A stretch of DNA of 5,518 nucleotides from Fusobacteriaceae bacterium (GTDB taxonomy: Bacteria > Fusobacteriota > Fusobacteriia > Fusobacteriales > Fusobacteriaceae), in the NCBI GenBank assembly GCA_030625925.1, contig DAOUPY010000129.1, positions 1 through 5,518 on the forward strand, in the 5' to 3' direction. Below, piece after piece: positions 1 through 5,214 of the stretch. Position 1 is the stretch's first letter, and each line of letters opens with the position of its first letter. Under the pieces are notes generated by a model. That model had not been told where the DNA came from, did not search any database, and worked only from the letters and a program-made list of their open reading frames with translations. The position numbers and the translations under genes are program-made.

Positions 1-142
1 ATCTTCTACCCTGCCCCTGCATATCTATTCAATGATCAAGTTTGGGGTTTCACCGATTATAAATGCACTTTCAGTGATATTAATTGCAGGAACAATAGCA
101 CTGGCTATGTCGACTAAAAAGATACAAAAATATATGGTATAA
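1..142 (+). CDS. potC: PotC-type spermidine/putrescine ABC permease, C-terminal end (partial)
   Basis: Only the last 46 residues and the TAA stop (140-142) lie in the window; base 1 is the last base of a cut codon. The readable tail begins SSTLPLHIYSMIKFGVSP, which matches the end of PotC/PotB-like inner-membrane permeases, where a 'TLPL.IYSM.K.G.(T/S)P.INA' stretch precedes the last transmembrane helix. The following INALSVILIAGTIALAMS segment is hydrophobic and would be that helix, ending in a short basic tail (STKKIQKYMV). The conserved EAA loop that contacts the ATPase lies upstream of the window. The gene sits 75 nt before a PotD-type binding protein in the same direction, as expected for a potABCD operon. 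PotC rather than PotB is chosen because the gene directly precedes potD. Confidence in the ABC polyamine permease assignment is good despite the short sequence. Confidence 0.85.
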   Translation, partial: SSTLPLHIYSMIKFGVSPIINALSVILIAGTIALAMSTKKIQKYMV

Positions 143-162
143 AACACTTTCCTTCTTATTGC

Positions 163-181
163 TTTCTCGTCAATTGAGAAA
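163..181 (+). promoter_or_regulatory. Small intercistronic hairpin between potC and potD
   Basis: TTTCTC (163-168) and GAGAAA (176-181) can form a 6-bp stem with a 7-nt loop, 21 nt after the potC stop and 36 nt before the potD start. No T-run follows, so it is not an intrinsic terminator. Such stems upstream of binding-protein genes sometimes protect the downstream message or set the permease to binding-protein ratio. That role here is inference, and a 6-bp stem can arise by chance. Confidence 0.3.
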
Positions 182-185
182 TCAT

Positions 186-210
186 AAAAAGGAGAGAATA
201 CAAAAAGGAG
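186..210 (+). promoter_or_regulatory. Duplicated Shine-Dalgarno-like sequence before potD
   Basis: AAAAAGGAG occurs twice, at 186-194 and 202-210. The second copy ends 7 nt before the ATG at 218 and is the working ribosome binding site. The first copy has no ATG, GTG or TTG at a usable distance, so it does not start another gene. It may simply be a short repeat, or a standby ribosome site. Confidence 0.5.
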
Positions 211-217
211 TGAGAAG

Positions 218-1237
218 ATGAAAAAAAGCGTTATATTTATTTTAATGATATTAGCCTTAGTAGGTTGCGGAAAAGAGGACCAGAAAAATGAATTATACTT
301 ATTCAATTGGTCAGACTATGTTCCAGATGAGGTAATTACCGATTTTGAAAACGAAACAGGTATAAAAGTTATAACTGATTATTATTCTTCCAATGAAGAG
401 ATGTATGCAAAGATAAAGGCTGGAGGAGATGGCTATGATATAACTGTTCCATCTACTGACTATGCCGAAATTATGATGAAGCAAGGGATGTTAGAAAAAA
501 TAGATAAGTCTAAAATTTCTAATTTAAAGGAATTGGATGAAAGTATTGCACAAAAGATTAGTTTTGATACAAATCATGACTACATCATCCCATATTCTGT
601 AGGAGCAACAGGAATTGCTGTAAATGCAAAATATGTAAAGAATTTTGAAAGATCATTTGATATATATAACAGGGAAGACCTAAAAGGAAAAATGACTCTT
701 TTAGATGATATGAGAGAAGTTATGTCCAGTGCATTAATCATCGCAGGACATTCACCAGAATCTTCTAACCCGCAAGACTTGGAAGATGCTCAGCAGATCA
801 TCTTAGGATGGAAAAAAAATATCTTAAAATTTGATAGTGAGAGTTTTGGAAAAGGATTCACAAATGGAGAGTATTTGGTGGTACATGGTTACTATGAAAA
901 TATAGTTGCTCATATGACTTATGAACAGGCTGAAAATATGGTATTCTTTATTCCTGAAAAGGGAGCTCAGATGTATATAGATAGTATGGTTATATTAAAG
1001 GGCGCTAAAAACATTGAAAATGCTCATAAATTTATAGATTATATTTACAGACCAGAAGTATATGTGAAAATTATAGATTATTTAGAAACTCCTTCTATAA
1101 ATATAGGGGCGAGTAAGCTCAGAAAAACTGTACCAGTTTATGAAATAGAGGACCTAAAGGGGGCTTACCTTATGAAAGATTTAGGAGAAGCATTAGAACC
1201 TCAAAGTGAAGTTTGGAATGAAATTTTGACTCAATAA
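218..1237 (+). CDS. potD: PotD-type spermidine/putrescine-binding lipoprotein of an ABC transporter
   Basis: This extracytoplasmic solute-binding protein would deliver polyamines to the PotABC importer. The 339-residue length is close to E. coli PotD (348). The N-terminus is a short lipoprotein signal: a KK pair, a hydrophobic stretch and lipobox LVGC with the lipidated Cys at residue 17, so the protein is membrane-anchored rather than freely soluble. Family motifs seen are LYLFNWSDYVP (26-36), FENETGIKV (43-51), YDITVPSTDY (73-82), EKIDKSK (93-99), LLDDMREV (161-168) and YIDSMVI (253-259). Compared from memory with the E. coli PotD pocket, the Trp and acidic positions W31, D33, D164, E167 and D255 are kept. 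The equivalent of Tyr85 is D81, that of Trp255 is Y253, and no Trp stands at the Trp229 position. Substrate preference may therefore differ from that of classical PotD. The ATG at 218 is chosen because of a ribosome binding site 7 nt upstream and the signal peptide. The gene ends at its own terminator. Confidence 0.93.
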   Translation: MKKSVIFILMILALVGCGKEDQKNELYLFNWSDYVPDEVITDFENETGIKVITDYYSSNEEMYAKIKAGGDGYDITVPSTDYAEIMMKQGMLEKIDKSKISNLKELDESIAQKISFDTNHDYIIPYSVGATGIAVNAKYVKNFERSFDIYNREDLKGKMTLLDDMREVMSSALIIAGHSPESSNPQDLEDAQQIILGWKKNILKFDSESFGKGFTNGEYLVVHGYYENIVAHMTYEQAENMVFFIPEKGAQMYIDSMVILKGAKNIENAHKFIDYIYRPEVYVKIIDYLETPSINIGASKLRKTVPVYEIEDLKGAYLMKDLGEALEPQSEVWNEILTQ

Positions 1238-1244
1238 ATAAAAT

Positions 1245-1287
1245 AAAAAAAATCGTAGATAACGAAAGTTGTCTATGATTTTTTTTT
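1245..1287 (+). terminator. Intrinsic terminator of the pot operon
   Basis: A stem of 11 pairs (1253-1263 with 1268-1278, including two G-U wobbles) closes on a GAAA tetraloop (1264-1267) between C and G. An A-run (1245-1252) before the stem faces a 9-T run (1279-1287) after it. It starts 8 nt after the potD stop. This is a textbook Rho-independent terminator and separates pot from the downstream spe unit. The flanking A and T runs would also allow function on the opposite strand. Confidence 0.92.
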
Positions 1288-1306
1288 ATTCCTTATAAAA
1301 AATAAA

Positions 1307-1335
1307 TTGACAAAGTTTTATTTTTTATATACAAT
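1307..1335 (+). promoter_or_regulatory. Sigma-70-type promoter of the spe operon
   Basis: A perfect -35 box TTGACA (1307-1312) is followed by a 17-bp spacer and a -10 box TACAAT (1330-1335, 5 of 6 consensus). It lies between the pot terminator and speA, in the right direction. Transcription would start near 1341-1343, giving a leader of about 185 nt before the speA ATG. The spacer is almost all A/T. The near-consensus strength suggests that any control comes from a repressor or from the leader rather than from a weak promoter needing an activator (inference). Confidence 0.85.
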
Positions 1336-1343
1336 ATTATGTA

Positions 1344-1355
1344 AAAAGTTTAGTA
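1344..1355 (+). repeat. 12-nt direct repeat in the spe leader, copy 1
   Basis: AAAAGTTTAGTA lies at or just after the predicted transcription start. An identical copy is at 1488-1499, 144 nt downstream. The core AGTTTAG is complementary to CTAAACT at 1411-1417. The A/T-rich context raises the odds of chance. Confidence 0.55.
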
Positions 1356-1359
1356 ATAC

Positions 1360-1387
1360 TGTTTTTTAAAACGCGTTATATAAAACA
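1360..1387. promoter_or_regulatory. 28-bp near-perfect palindrome, candidate operator
   Basis: The half-sites are TGTTTTTTAAAACG (1360-1373) and CGTTATATAAAACA (1374-1387). Paired about the centre, 12 of 14 positions are complementary; only T1366/T1381 and A1369/A1378 mismatch. The core AACGCGTT (1370-1377) is the main G/C island of the leader. With no loop between the arms, it looks more like a site for a dimeric DNA-binding repressor than an RNA hairpin, although a small CGCG-loop hairpin is also possible. It starts about 18 nt downstream of the predicted transcription start, a position suited to a roadblock or repression. No cognate regulator is in the window. Confidence 0.5.
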
Positions 1388-1487
1388 TAACAGGGAAAAA
1401 AATAAGAATTCTAAACTCTGATTATCTAAGGAAAAAAATAAAAAATTGCTCTTACAAATTTTTGGCAGAACAATATTTTTTTAAAAT

Positions 1488-1499
1488 AAAAGTTTAGTA
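1488..1499 (+). repeat. 12-nt direct repeat in the spe leader, copy 2
   Basis: AAAAGTTTAGTA is identical to 1344-1355. This copy also forms the left arm of the inverted repeat at 1489-1511, next to the speA ribosome binding site. Confidence 0.55.
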
Positions 1500-1511
1500 T
1501 TGGTAAACTTT
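1489..1511 (+). promoter_or_regulatory. Inverted repeat just upstream of the speA ribosome binding site
   Basis: AAAGTTTA (1489-1496) and TAAACTTT (1504-1511) form a perfect 8-bp stem with a 7-nt loop. It ends 6 nt before the AGGAGG at 1518-1523. In RNA it could affect ribosome access or act as one state of an alternative fold with CTAAACT at 1411-1417. In DNA it could be a second operator. The stem has few G-C pairs and would be weak alone. Confidence 0.4.
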
Positions 1512-1517
1512 GAATAC

Positions 1518-1523
1518 AGGAGG
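1518..1523 (+). promoter_or_regulatory. speA ribosome binding site that decides the start
   Basis: AGGAGG lies 4 nt before the ATG at 1528. An in-frame TTG at 1510 would add six residues but has no ribosome binding site upstream, and the Shine-Dalgarno itself would lie inside that extension. The ATG is therefore the supported start. Confidence 0.85.
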
Positions 1524-1527
1524 GCTC

Positions 1528-2970
1528 ATGCAAAAAAAGACACCACTCTTTGACGCATTAAAAAACTATCATAAAACAGAGGTAGTATCTTTTGATGTTC
1601 CGGGACATAAAAAAAGGTTTCAAAATGAATTTTCGGATTATATAGGTCATAAAATAATAGAATTAGATACCAATTCCATGAAGGAGCTGGACATATTAAA
1701 TAACCCAACTGGAGTAATAAGGGAAGCTCATCAATTGATGGCTGATGCTTATAATGCAGATGAAGCTTTTTTTCTGGTCAATGGAACAACTTCTGGGATA
1801 CAGACCATGGTTATGAGTGCCTGCAACCCTGGAGACAAAATAATTCTGCCTAGGAATGTACATAAAAGTGCTATCAATGCATTGATTTTAAGTGGAGCTA
1901 CTCCAGTCTATATCGAGCCTGAAGTAGATGAAGTTTTAGGAATAAGTTTAGGAGTAAGTATAGAAAAAATAAAAGAAGCTGTGACTAAAGATCCAGATAT
2001 TAGGGCTGTATTTATCATCAATCCGACATACTATGGGGCTGTATCTGATCTAGAGGAAATTATAAAGTATTGTCACAAAAAAAGAATAATTGTCTTGGTG
2101 GATGAAGCTCACGGAGCACACTTTCCATTCCATGATAAATTTCCTAAAAATGCCATGGCTTTGGGGGCAGATATGTCTGCTGTGAGTATCCATAAAACAG
2201 GGGGATCTCTGACTCAAAGTTCAGTACTTCTATTAAACCGTGGTTTAATAGAACAAGAGAGAGTAAAAAATATGTTAAATTTAACCCAGACAACCAGTGC
2301 TTCTTATCTTTTGATGACAAGCTTAGACGTAGCCAGAAAAACTCTAGCCACAGAAGGGAAGGAGATCTTCACGAATCTTTTGGGGATGATATCTAGATTT
2401 AGAGAGGAATTAAATTCTATCCCTGGAGTAAGATGCTTTAAATCGGTATTATCTGATAAAATATATGATTTTGATGAGACTAAGATAGGAATAAATCTCC
2501 ATGGTTTGGGTCTTACCGGATTTGAAGGGTATGATATCTTGAGGGAAAAATATAATATACAGATGGAATTAGCTGACAGCCATAATATACTTGGGATAGC
2601 CAGTATAGGAGATATTTGGGAAGATTATCAAAAACTTATAGATGCATTAAAAGAGATGGCACGAGATCATAAAGGGGACAATCAGCTGATTGACTTTAAT
2701 GAACTAGAGAGTCCGGAATTAGTAGTATCTCCTAGAGATGCTTTTTATTCAGAGACCGAGAGTATTCCACTGGAGAAAGCTATAGGAAAAGTAAGCGGGG
2801 AGTCTATCATGGTATATCCTCCAGGGATTCCACTGCTGATCCAAGGGGAAAGAATCTCAAAAGATCTGGTAGATTATATATATTTTTTAAAGGGGCAAAA
2901 AGCTGTTATAACTGGGATGAATGATAAAACATTGAATAATATAAGTATTTTAAAAGGAGAAATAAAATAA
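1528..2970 (+). CDS. speA: PLP-dependent Orn/Lys/Arg decarboxylase, probably arginine decarboxylase
   Basis: This cytoplasmic enzyme removes CO2 from a basic amino acid, here most likely arginine to agmatine. From the ATG the protein is 480 residues, close to the Bacillus SpeA/YaaO type (about 480-490) and shorter than the large E. coli CadA/SpeC/AdiA enzymes, which carry an extra N-terminal wing domain. The N-terminal part shows TPLFDAL (5-11) and DVPGHKK (23-29). The fold-type I PLP domain shows NGTTSG (85-90), NVHKS (110-114), the cofactor-ring Asp in DEAHGAHF (192-199), and SIHKTGGSLTQSS (220-232) with K223 as the expected PLP-binding lysine. The C-terminal domain carries the YPPGIP motif (430-435). 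Arginine specificity is inferred from the agmatinase gene in the same operon; sequence alone does not exclude lysine or ornithine. It is the first gene of the spe unit, and its TAA shares one base with the speD ATG. Confidence 0.9.
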   Translation: MQKKTPLFDALKNYHKTEVVSFDVPGHKKRFQNEFSDYIGHKIIELDTNSMKELDILNNPTGVIREAHQLMADAYNADEAFFLVNGTTSGIQTMVMSACNPGDKIILPRNVHKSAINALILSGATPVYIEPEVDEVLGISLGVSIEKIKEAVTKDPDIRAVFIINPTYYGAVSDLEEIIKYCHKKRIIVLVDEAHGAHFPFHDKFPKNAMALGADMSAVSIHKTGGSLTQSSVLLLNRGLIEQERVKNMLNLTQTTSASYLLMTSLDVARKTLATEGKEIFTNLLGMISRFREELNSIPGVRCFKSVLSDKIYDFDETKIGINLHGLGLTGFEGYDILREKYNIQMELADSHNILGIASIGDIWEDYQKLIDALKEMARDHKGDNQLIDFNELESPELVVSPRDAFYSETESIPLEKAIGKVSGESIMVYPPGIPLLIQGERISKDLVDYIYFLKGQKAVITGMNDKTLNNISILKGEIK

Positions 2971-3404
2971 TGACATTAGAAACTTTAGGAAGACATATTT
3001 TGATAGAATTTTATAATTGTAATGAGGAAATATTGGCCAGCCCGGAACTTATTGAAAAACATATGAATAAGGCGGCAAAAATAGCTAATGCTACTATAGT
3101 TAATTCGGTATTTCATCACTTTAACCCATATGGAGTATCTGGAGCGGTTATTATATCAGAATCTCACTTGGCTATCCATACTTGGCCAGAGTATGGGTAT
3201 GCTGCAGTAGATGTATTTACATGCGGAGATAAGATAAATCCATGGACAGCCTTCGATTTTTTAGAGAGTGCATTTAAGGCAGACAGAAGTGAATCTATGG
3301 AGATCCCTAGAGGGATGGTAGAAAAAATTAGAAAGTTTCATCCTGAAGAATTGGGTAAGGTAACTTTCAAGCCGGAAGATGATCAAGAAACACTTAATTA
3401 TTAA
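2970..3404 (+). CDS. speD: S-adenosylmethionine decarboxylase proenzyme, small bacterial type (class 1B)
   Basis: It decarboxylates AdoMet to give the aminopropyl donor for spermidine synthase. Like its family, it should self-cleave to make a pyruvoyl cofactor. The signature ISESHLAIHTWPEYGYAAVD (62-81) is intact: cleavage is expected between E64 and S65, with S65 becoming the pyruvoyl group, H70 the processing residue and C85 (in FTCG) the catalytic acid. These sit two residues later than S63, H68 and C83 of the Thermotoga maritima enzyme (recalled numbering). Conserved LGRHILIEFY (6-15) and NPYGVSG (52-58) are also present. The 144-residue length is slightly above the usual 120-130 because of a longer acidic C-terminal tail after about residue 125. 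The start ATG overlaps the speA stop by one base, with GGAG (2956-2959) 10 nt upstream inside speA, so translation is probably coupled. Confidence 0.96.
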   Translation: MTLETLGRHILIEFYNCNEEILASPELIEKHMNKAAKIANATIVNSVFHHFNPYGVSGAVIISESHLAIHTWPEYGYAAVDVFTCGDKINPWTAFDFLESAFKADRSESMEIPRGMVEKIRKFHPEELGKVTFKPEDDQETLNY

Positions 3405-3421
3405 AAAAACAGGAGGGAATT

Positions 3422-4279
3422 ATGTTAGATTTATGGTATACAGAAAATTGGACAGAAAATACAAAATTTTCCATTAAGGTAAAAAAACATCTTCACAGTG
3501 AGATGAGTAAATTTCAAAAAATAGATTTCTTTGACTCGGAAGAATATGGTAGATTCTTTACTTTAGACGGCCTTATGATGGTTACAGAAAAAGATGAATT
3601 TATCTATCACGATATGATTACCCATGTAGCCATGGCAACTAATCCAAAGATCAAGAAAGTATTGGTTATTGGTGCTGGTGACGGTGGAACTGTAAGGGAA
3701 CTTACCAGGTATAAAAATATAGAAAAAATAGATATGGTGGAAATAGATGAGAGGGTAGTAAGATTATCTCAAGAATTTTTACCTGTAACAGCTGAAAAAC
3801 TAGATGATCCTAGAGTAAGCATGTATTTTGAAGATGGGTTAAAATTTGTGGAAGGTGCAGAAAAAGGGAAATATGATCTAATTTTAGTAGATTCTACCGA
3901 CCCAGTATCTGTAGGAGAGGGGTTATTTACAACAGAATTTTATAATAATTGTTTCAGAGTGTTAGGAGAGGAAGGAATCTTAATAAATCAGCATGAATCT
4001 CCATATTTTGAAAAGTTTTCTAAAGAGATGCAAAAAGCTCACACTAAGATATTGGATACTTTTCCAATAGCTAAAGTATATCAATTTCATCAGCCAACTT
4101 ACCCTTCTGGGCACTGGTTGTTTGGGTTTGCATCTAAAAAATATGACCCTATAAAGGATCATAACCCAGAAGAATGGGAAAAATTAAATATAAAGACTAG
4201 GTATTATAACTCAGAACTGCACAGGGGATGTTTTGCACTACCAAATTATGTTAAGGAGATGTTAAAAGGTGAGAAATAA
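3422..4279 (+). CDS. speE: Spermidine synthase (polyamine aminopropyltransferase)
   Basis: This cytoplasmic enzyme transfers the aminopropyl group of decarboxylated AdoMet to putrescine, giving spermidine and methylthioadenosine. The 285 residues match the usual 275-300. The N-terminal beta domain contains LWYTENWTEN (4-13), FQKIDFFDSEEYGR (31-44) and LDGLMMVTEKDEFIYHDM (48-65). The Rossmann methyltransferase-like domain has the nucleotide loop VIGAGDGGTVREL (82-94), the acidic VEID (106-109) that would hold the ribose, and DSTDP (157-161) with D157 as expected catalytic base and D160 as amine ligand. The C-terminal part has NQHESPYF (189-196) and PTYPSGHW (225-232), which shape the amine pocket. 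AGGAGG (3411-3416) lies 5 nt before the ATG, after a gap of 17 nt from speD. The end overlaps speB by 11 nt. A preference for agmatine instead of putrescine is possible and cannot be read from the sequence. Confidence 0.95.
   Translation: MLDLWYTENWTENTKFSIKVKKHLHSEMSKFQKIDFFDSEEYGRFFTLDGLMMVTEKDEFIYHDMITHVAMATNPKIKKVLVIGAGDGGTVRELTRYKNIEKIDMVEIDERVVRLSQEFLPVTAEKLDDPRVSMYFEDGLKFVEGAEKGKYDLILVDSTDPVSVGEGLFTTEFYNNCFRVLGEEGILINQHESPYFEKFSKEMQKAHTKILDTFPIAKVYQFHQPTYPSGHWLFGFASKKYDPIKDHNPEEWEKLNIKTRYYNSELHRGCFALPNYVKEMLKGEK
4253..4258 (+). promoter_or_regulatory. speB ribosome binding site inside the speE end, GTG start
   Basis: AAGGAG lies 10 nt before the speB GTG at 4269. The nearer ATG at 4259 is in the speE frame and stops after six codons. 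The next in-frame Met of speB comes only at residue 45, after conserved sequence. GTG is therefore the start, and speB is probably translated by ribosomes finishing speE. Confidence 0.7.
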
Positions 4280-5117
4280 GAATATTTCTACTTTTATTGG
4301 ATTTGATAATGAATATCATGAATCCAAAATAGTAGTCTTTGGTGCTCCCTTTGACGGGACCACATCTTTTAGACCTGGGACTAGATTTGCTCCAGAAGTA
4401 ATGAGGAGAGAATCTTACGGATTAGAGACTTACAGCCCTTATTTAGATAAAGATTTGAATGATTATAAAGTTTTTGACGGGGGAGATTTAGAGTTTTCAT
4501 TTGGAAATCCAAAGAGCACTCTAGATAGTATATATAAATATACGAAAAAAGTATTAAAAGATGATAAAATTCCTTTTATGGTAGGAGGGGAACATTTAGT
4601 TTCTTACGGTACAATAAAAGCTGTCCATGAAAAATATCCTGATCTTCATCTTATTCATCTGGATGCACACGCAGACTTGAGGGATGATTATATGGGGGAA
4701 AAATTTTCCCATGCTTCAGTGATTAGACGTTGCTGGGATTTTTTAGGAGATGGAAGGATCTATCAATTTGGCATTAGATCTGGAAATGTGGAAGAGTTTT
4801 CATGGGCAAAGAATCATACCTATATGGAAAAATTTGGTATAGATACCTTGGCTGACATAATAGAAAAATTAAAAGATGTACCAGTGTATATAACTATTGA
4901 TTTGGATATTTTAGATCCCTCTATCTTTTCAGGGACTGGGACACCAGAACCAGGAGGACTTACGTTCACTGAGATCGTAAAGGGTATAAAAGAATTTGAA
5001 AAATTAAATGTTGTAGGAGGAGATATAGTAGAACTTTCTCCTAATTACGATACCAGTGGAGCTTCTACAGCAACAGCTTGTAAAGTTTTACGGGAAGTAA
5101 TCCTGACTATGGTATAA
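4269..5117 (+). CDS. speB: Agmatinase (agmatine ureohydrolase), arginase/ureohydrolase family
   Basis: This binuclear-manganese hydrolase would convert agmatine to putrescine and urea in the cytoplasm. The 282 residues fit the family (about 280-310). The metal ligands are all visible: H109 in GGEH (106-109), D132, H134 and D136 in LDAHADLRDD (131-140), and D211 and D213 in TIDLDILDPS (209-218). SHAS (147-150) and GGDIVELSP (250-258) are further signatures. The early FGAPFDGTTSFRPGTR (24-39) is typical of agmatinases rather than arginases, as is the operon context with an arginine decarboxylase-like gene. Formiminoglutamase or guanidinobutyrase are less likely alternatives. The gene begins with GTG, overlaps the last 11 nt of speE and is the last gene of the unit; its stop runs directly into the terminator. 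It could also act on N1-aminopropylagmatine if SpeE makes that. Confidence 0.94.
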   Translation: MRNKNISTFIGFDNEYHESKIVVFGAPFDGTTSFRPGTRFAPEVMRRESYGLETYSPYLDKDLNDYKVFDGGDLEFSFGNPKSTLDSIYKYTKKVLKDDKIPFMVGGEHLVSYGTIKAVHEKYPDLHLIHLDAHADLRDDYMGEKFSHASVIRRCWDFLGDGRIYQFGIRSGNVEEFSWAKNHTYMEKFGIDTLADIIEKLKDVPVYITIDLDILDPSIFSGTGTPEPGGLTFTEIVKGIKEFEKLNVVGGDIVELSPNYDTSGASTATACKVLREVILTMV

Positions 5118-5156
5118 AAAAAGTCGCAGACGGCTAAACTTGTCTGCGACTTTTTT
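5117..5156. terminator. Bidirectional intrinsic terminator between speB and the converging transporter gene
   Basis: GTCGCAGAC (5123-5131) and GTCTGCGAC (5142-5150) form a perfect 9-bp G/C-rich stem with a 10-nt loop, flanked by an A-run (5117-5122) and a T-run (5151-5156). It starts at the last base of the speB stop codon. Because the flanks are complementary, the same hairpin with a U-tail forms on minus-strand RNA, so it can also end the converging gene whose stop is 58 nt away. A weaker, A/T-only inverted repeat (GATATAA 5164-5170, TTATATC 5186-5192) lies in the spacer and has no clear role. Confidence 0.93.
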
Positions 5157-5214
5157 AAATCTGGATATAACGTCTCATTGCTTTTTTATATCTTTTGTTC
5201 TAATTGTTTAATCT

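Larger units (their letters stand above)
1342..1527 (+). promoter_or_regulatory. Long A/T-rich untranslated leader of the spe operon
   Basis: About 185 nt lie between the predicted transcription start and the speA ATG, and I find no convincing gene there. I recognise no known riboswitch class. The leader holds a 28-bp palindrome (1360-1387), a 12-nt direct repeat AAAAGTTTAGTA (1344-1355 and 1488-1499), the reverse complement CTAAACT (1411-1417), and an inverted repeat just before the ribosome binding site (1489-1511). There is a T-run at 1476-1482, but the stem before it (AAAAATT 1441-1447 with AATTTTT 1457-1463) is all A-U and separated from the T-run, so it is a poor terminator. A regulatory role is likely from length and structure; the mechanism is unknown. 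Confidence 0.5.

Noticed and set aside
25..306. Open frame on the minus strand (93 codons) at the left edge
   Set aside because: It lies antisense to the potC tail and the potD signal peptide, both clear family matches, and has no recognisable motif or ribosome binding site that I can support.
1366..1379. CcpA cre site at the centre of the palindrome
   Set aside because: Aligned on the central CG, it fails at the second base and at several bases of the right half of the cre consensus.
1446..1474. Second promoter in the leader (TTGCTC, 17 bp, AACAAT)
   Set aside because: It matches only 3 of 6 and 4 of 6 consensus positions in very A/T-rich DNA, against a near-perfect promoter at 1307-1335.
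1441..1482. Attenuator-type terminator in the leader
   Set aside because: The only nearby stem is seven A-U pairs (1441-1447 with 1457-1463), and the T-run begins 13 nt after it, so it would not end transcription efficiently.
1428..1484. Possible 12-codon leader peptide (TTG at 1446, one AGA Arg codon, stop at 1482-1484)
   Set aside because: The AAGGA at 1428-1432 is 13 nt from a TTG start, too far for good initiation, and there is no run of regulatory codons. Chance is the simpler explanation.
1526..1708. Short minus-strand open frame inside the start of speA
   Set aside because: It is fully inside the conserved N-terminal coding region of the decarboxylase and has low-complexity composition; a shadow of the real frame.
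3980..4162. Short minus-strand open frame inside speE
   Set aside because: It is antisense to the conserved C-terminal motifs of spermidine synthase, with no independent support.
5133..5139. CTAAACT in the loop of the speB terminator as a further copy of the leader motif
   Set aside because: A single 7-nt match inside a terminator loop, far from the leader, is expected by chance and has no supporting context.
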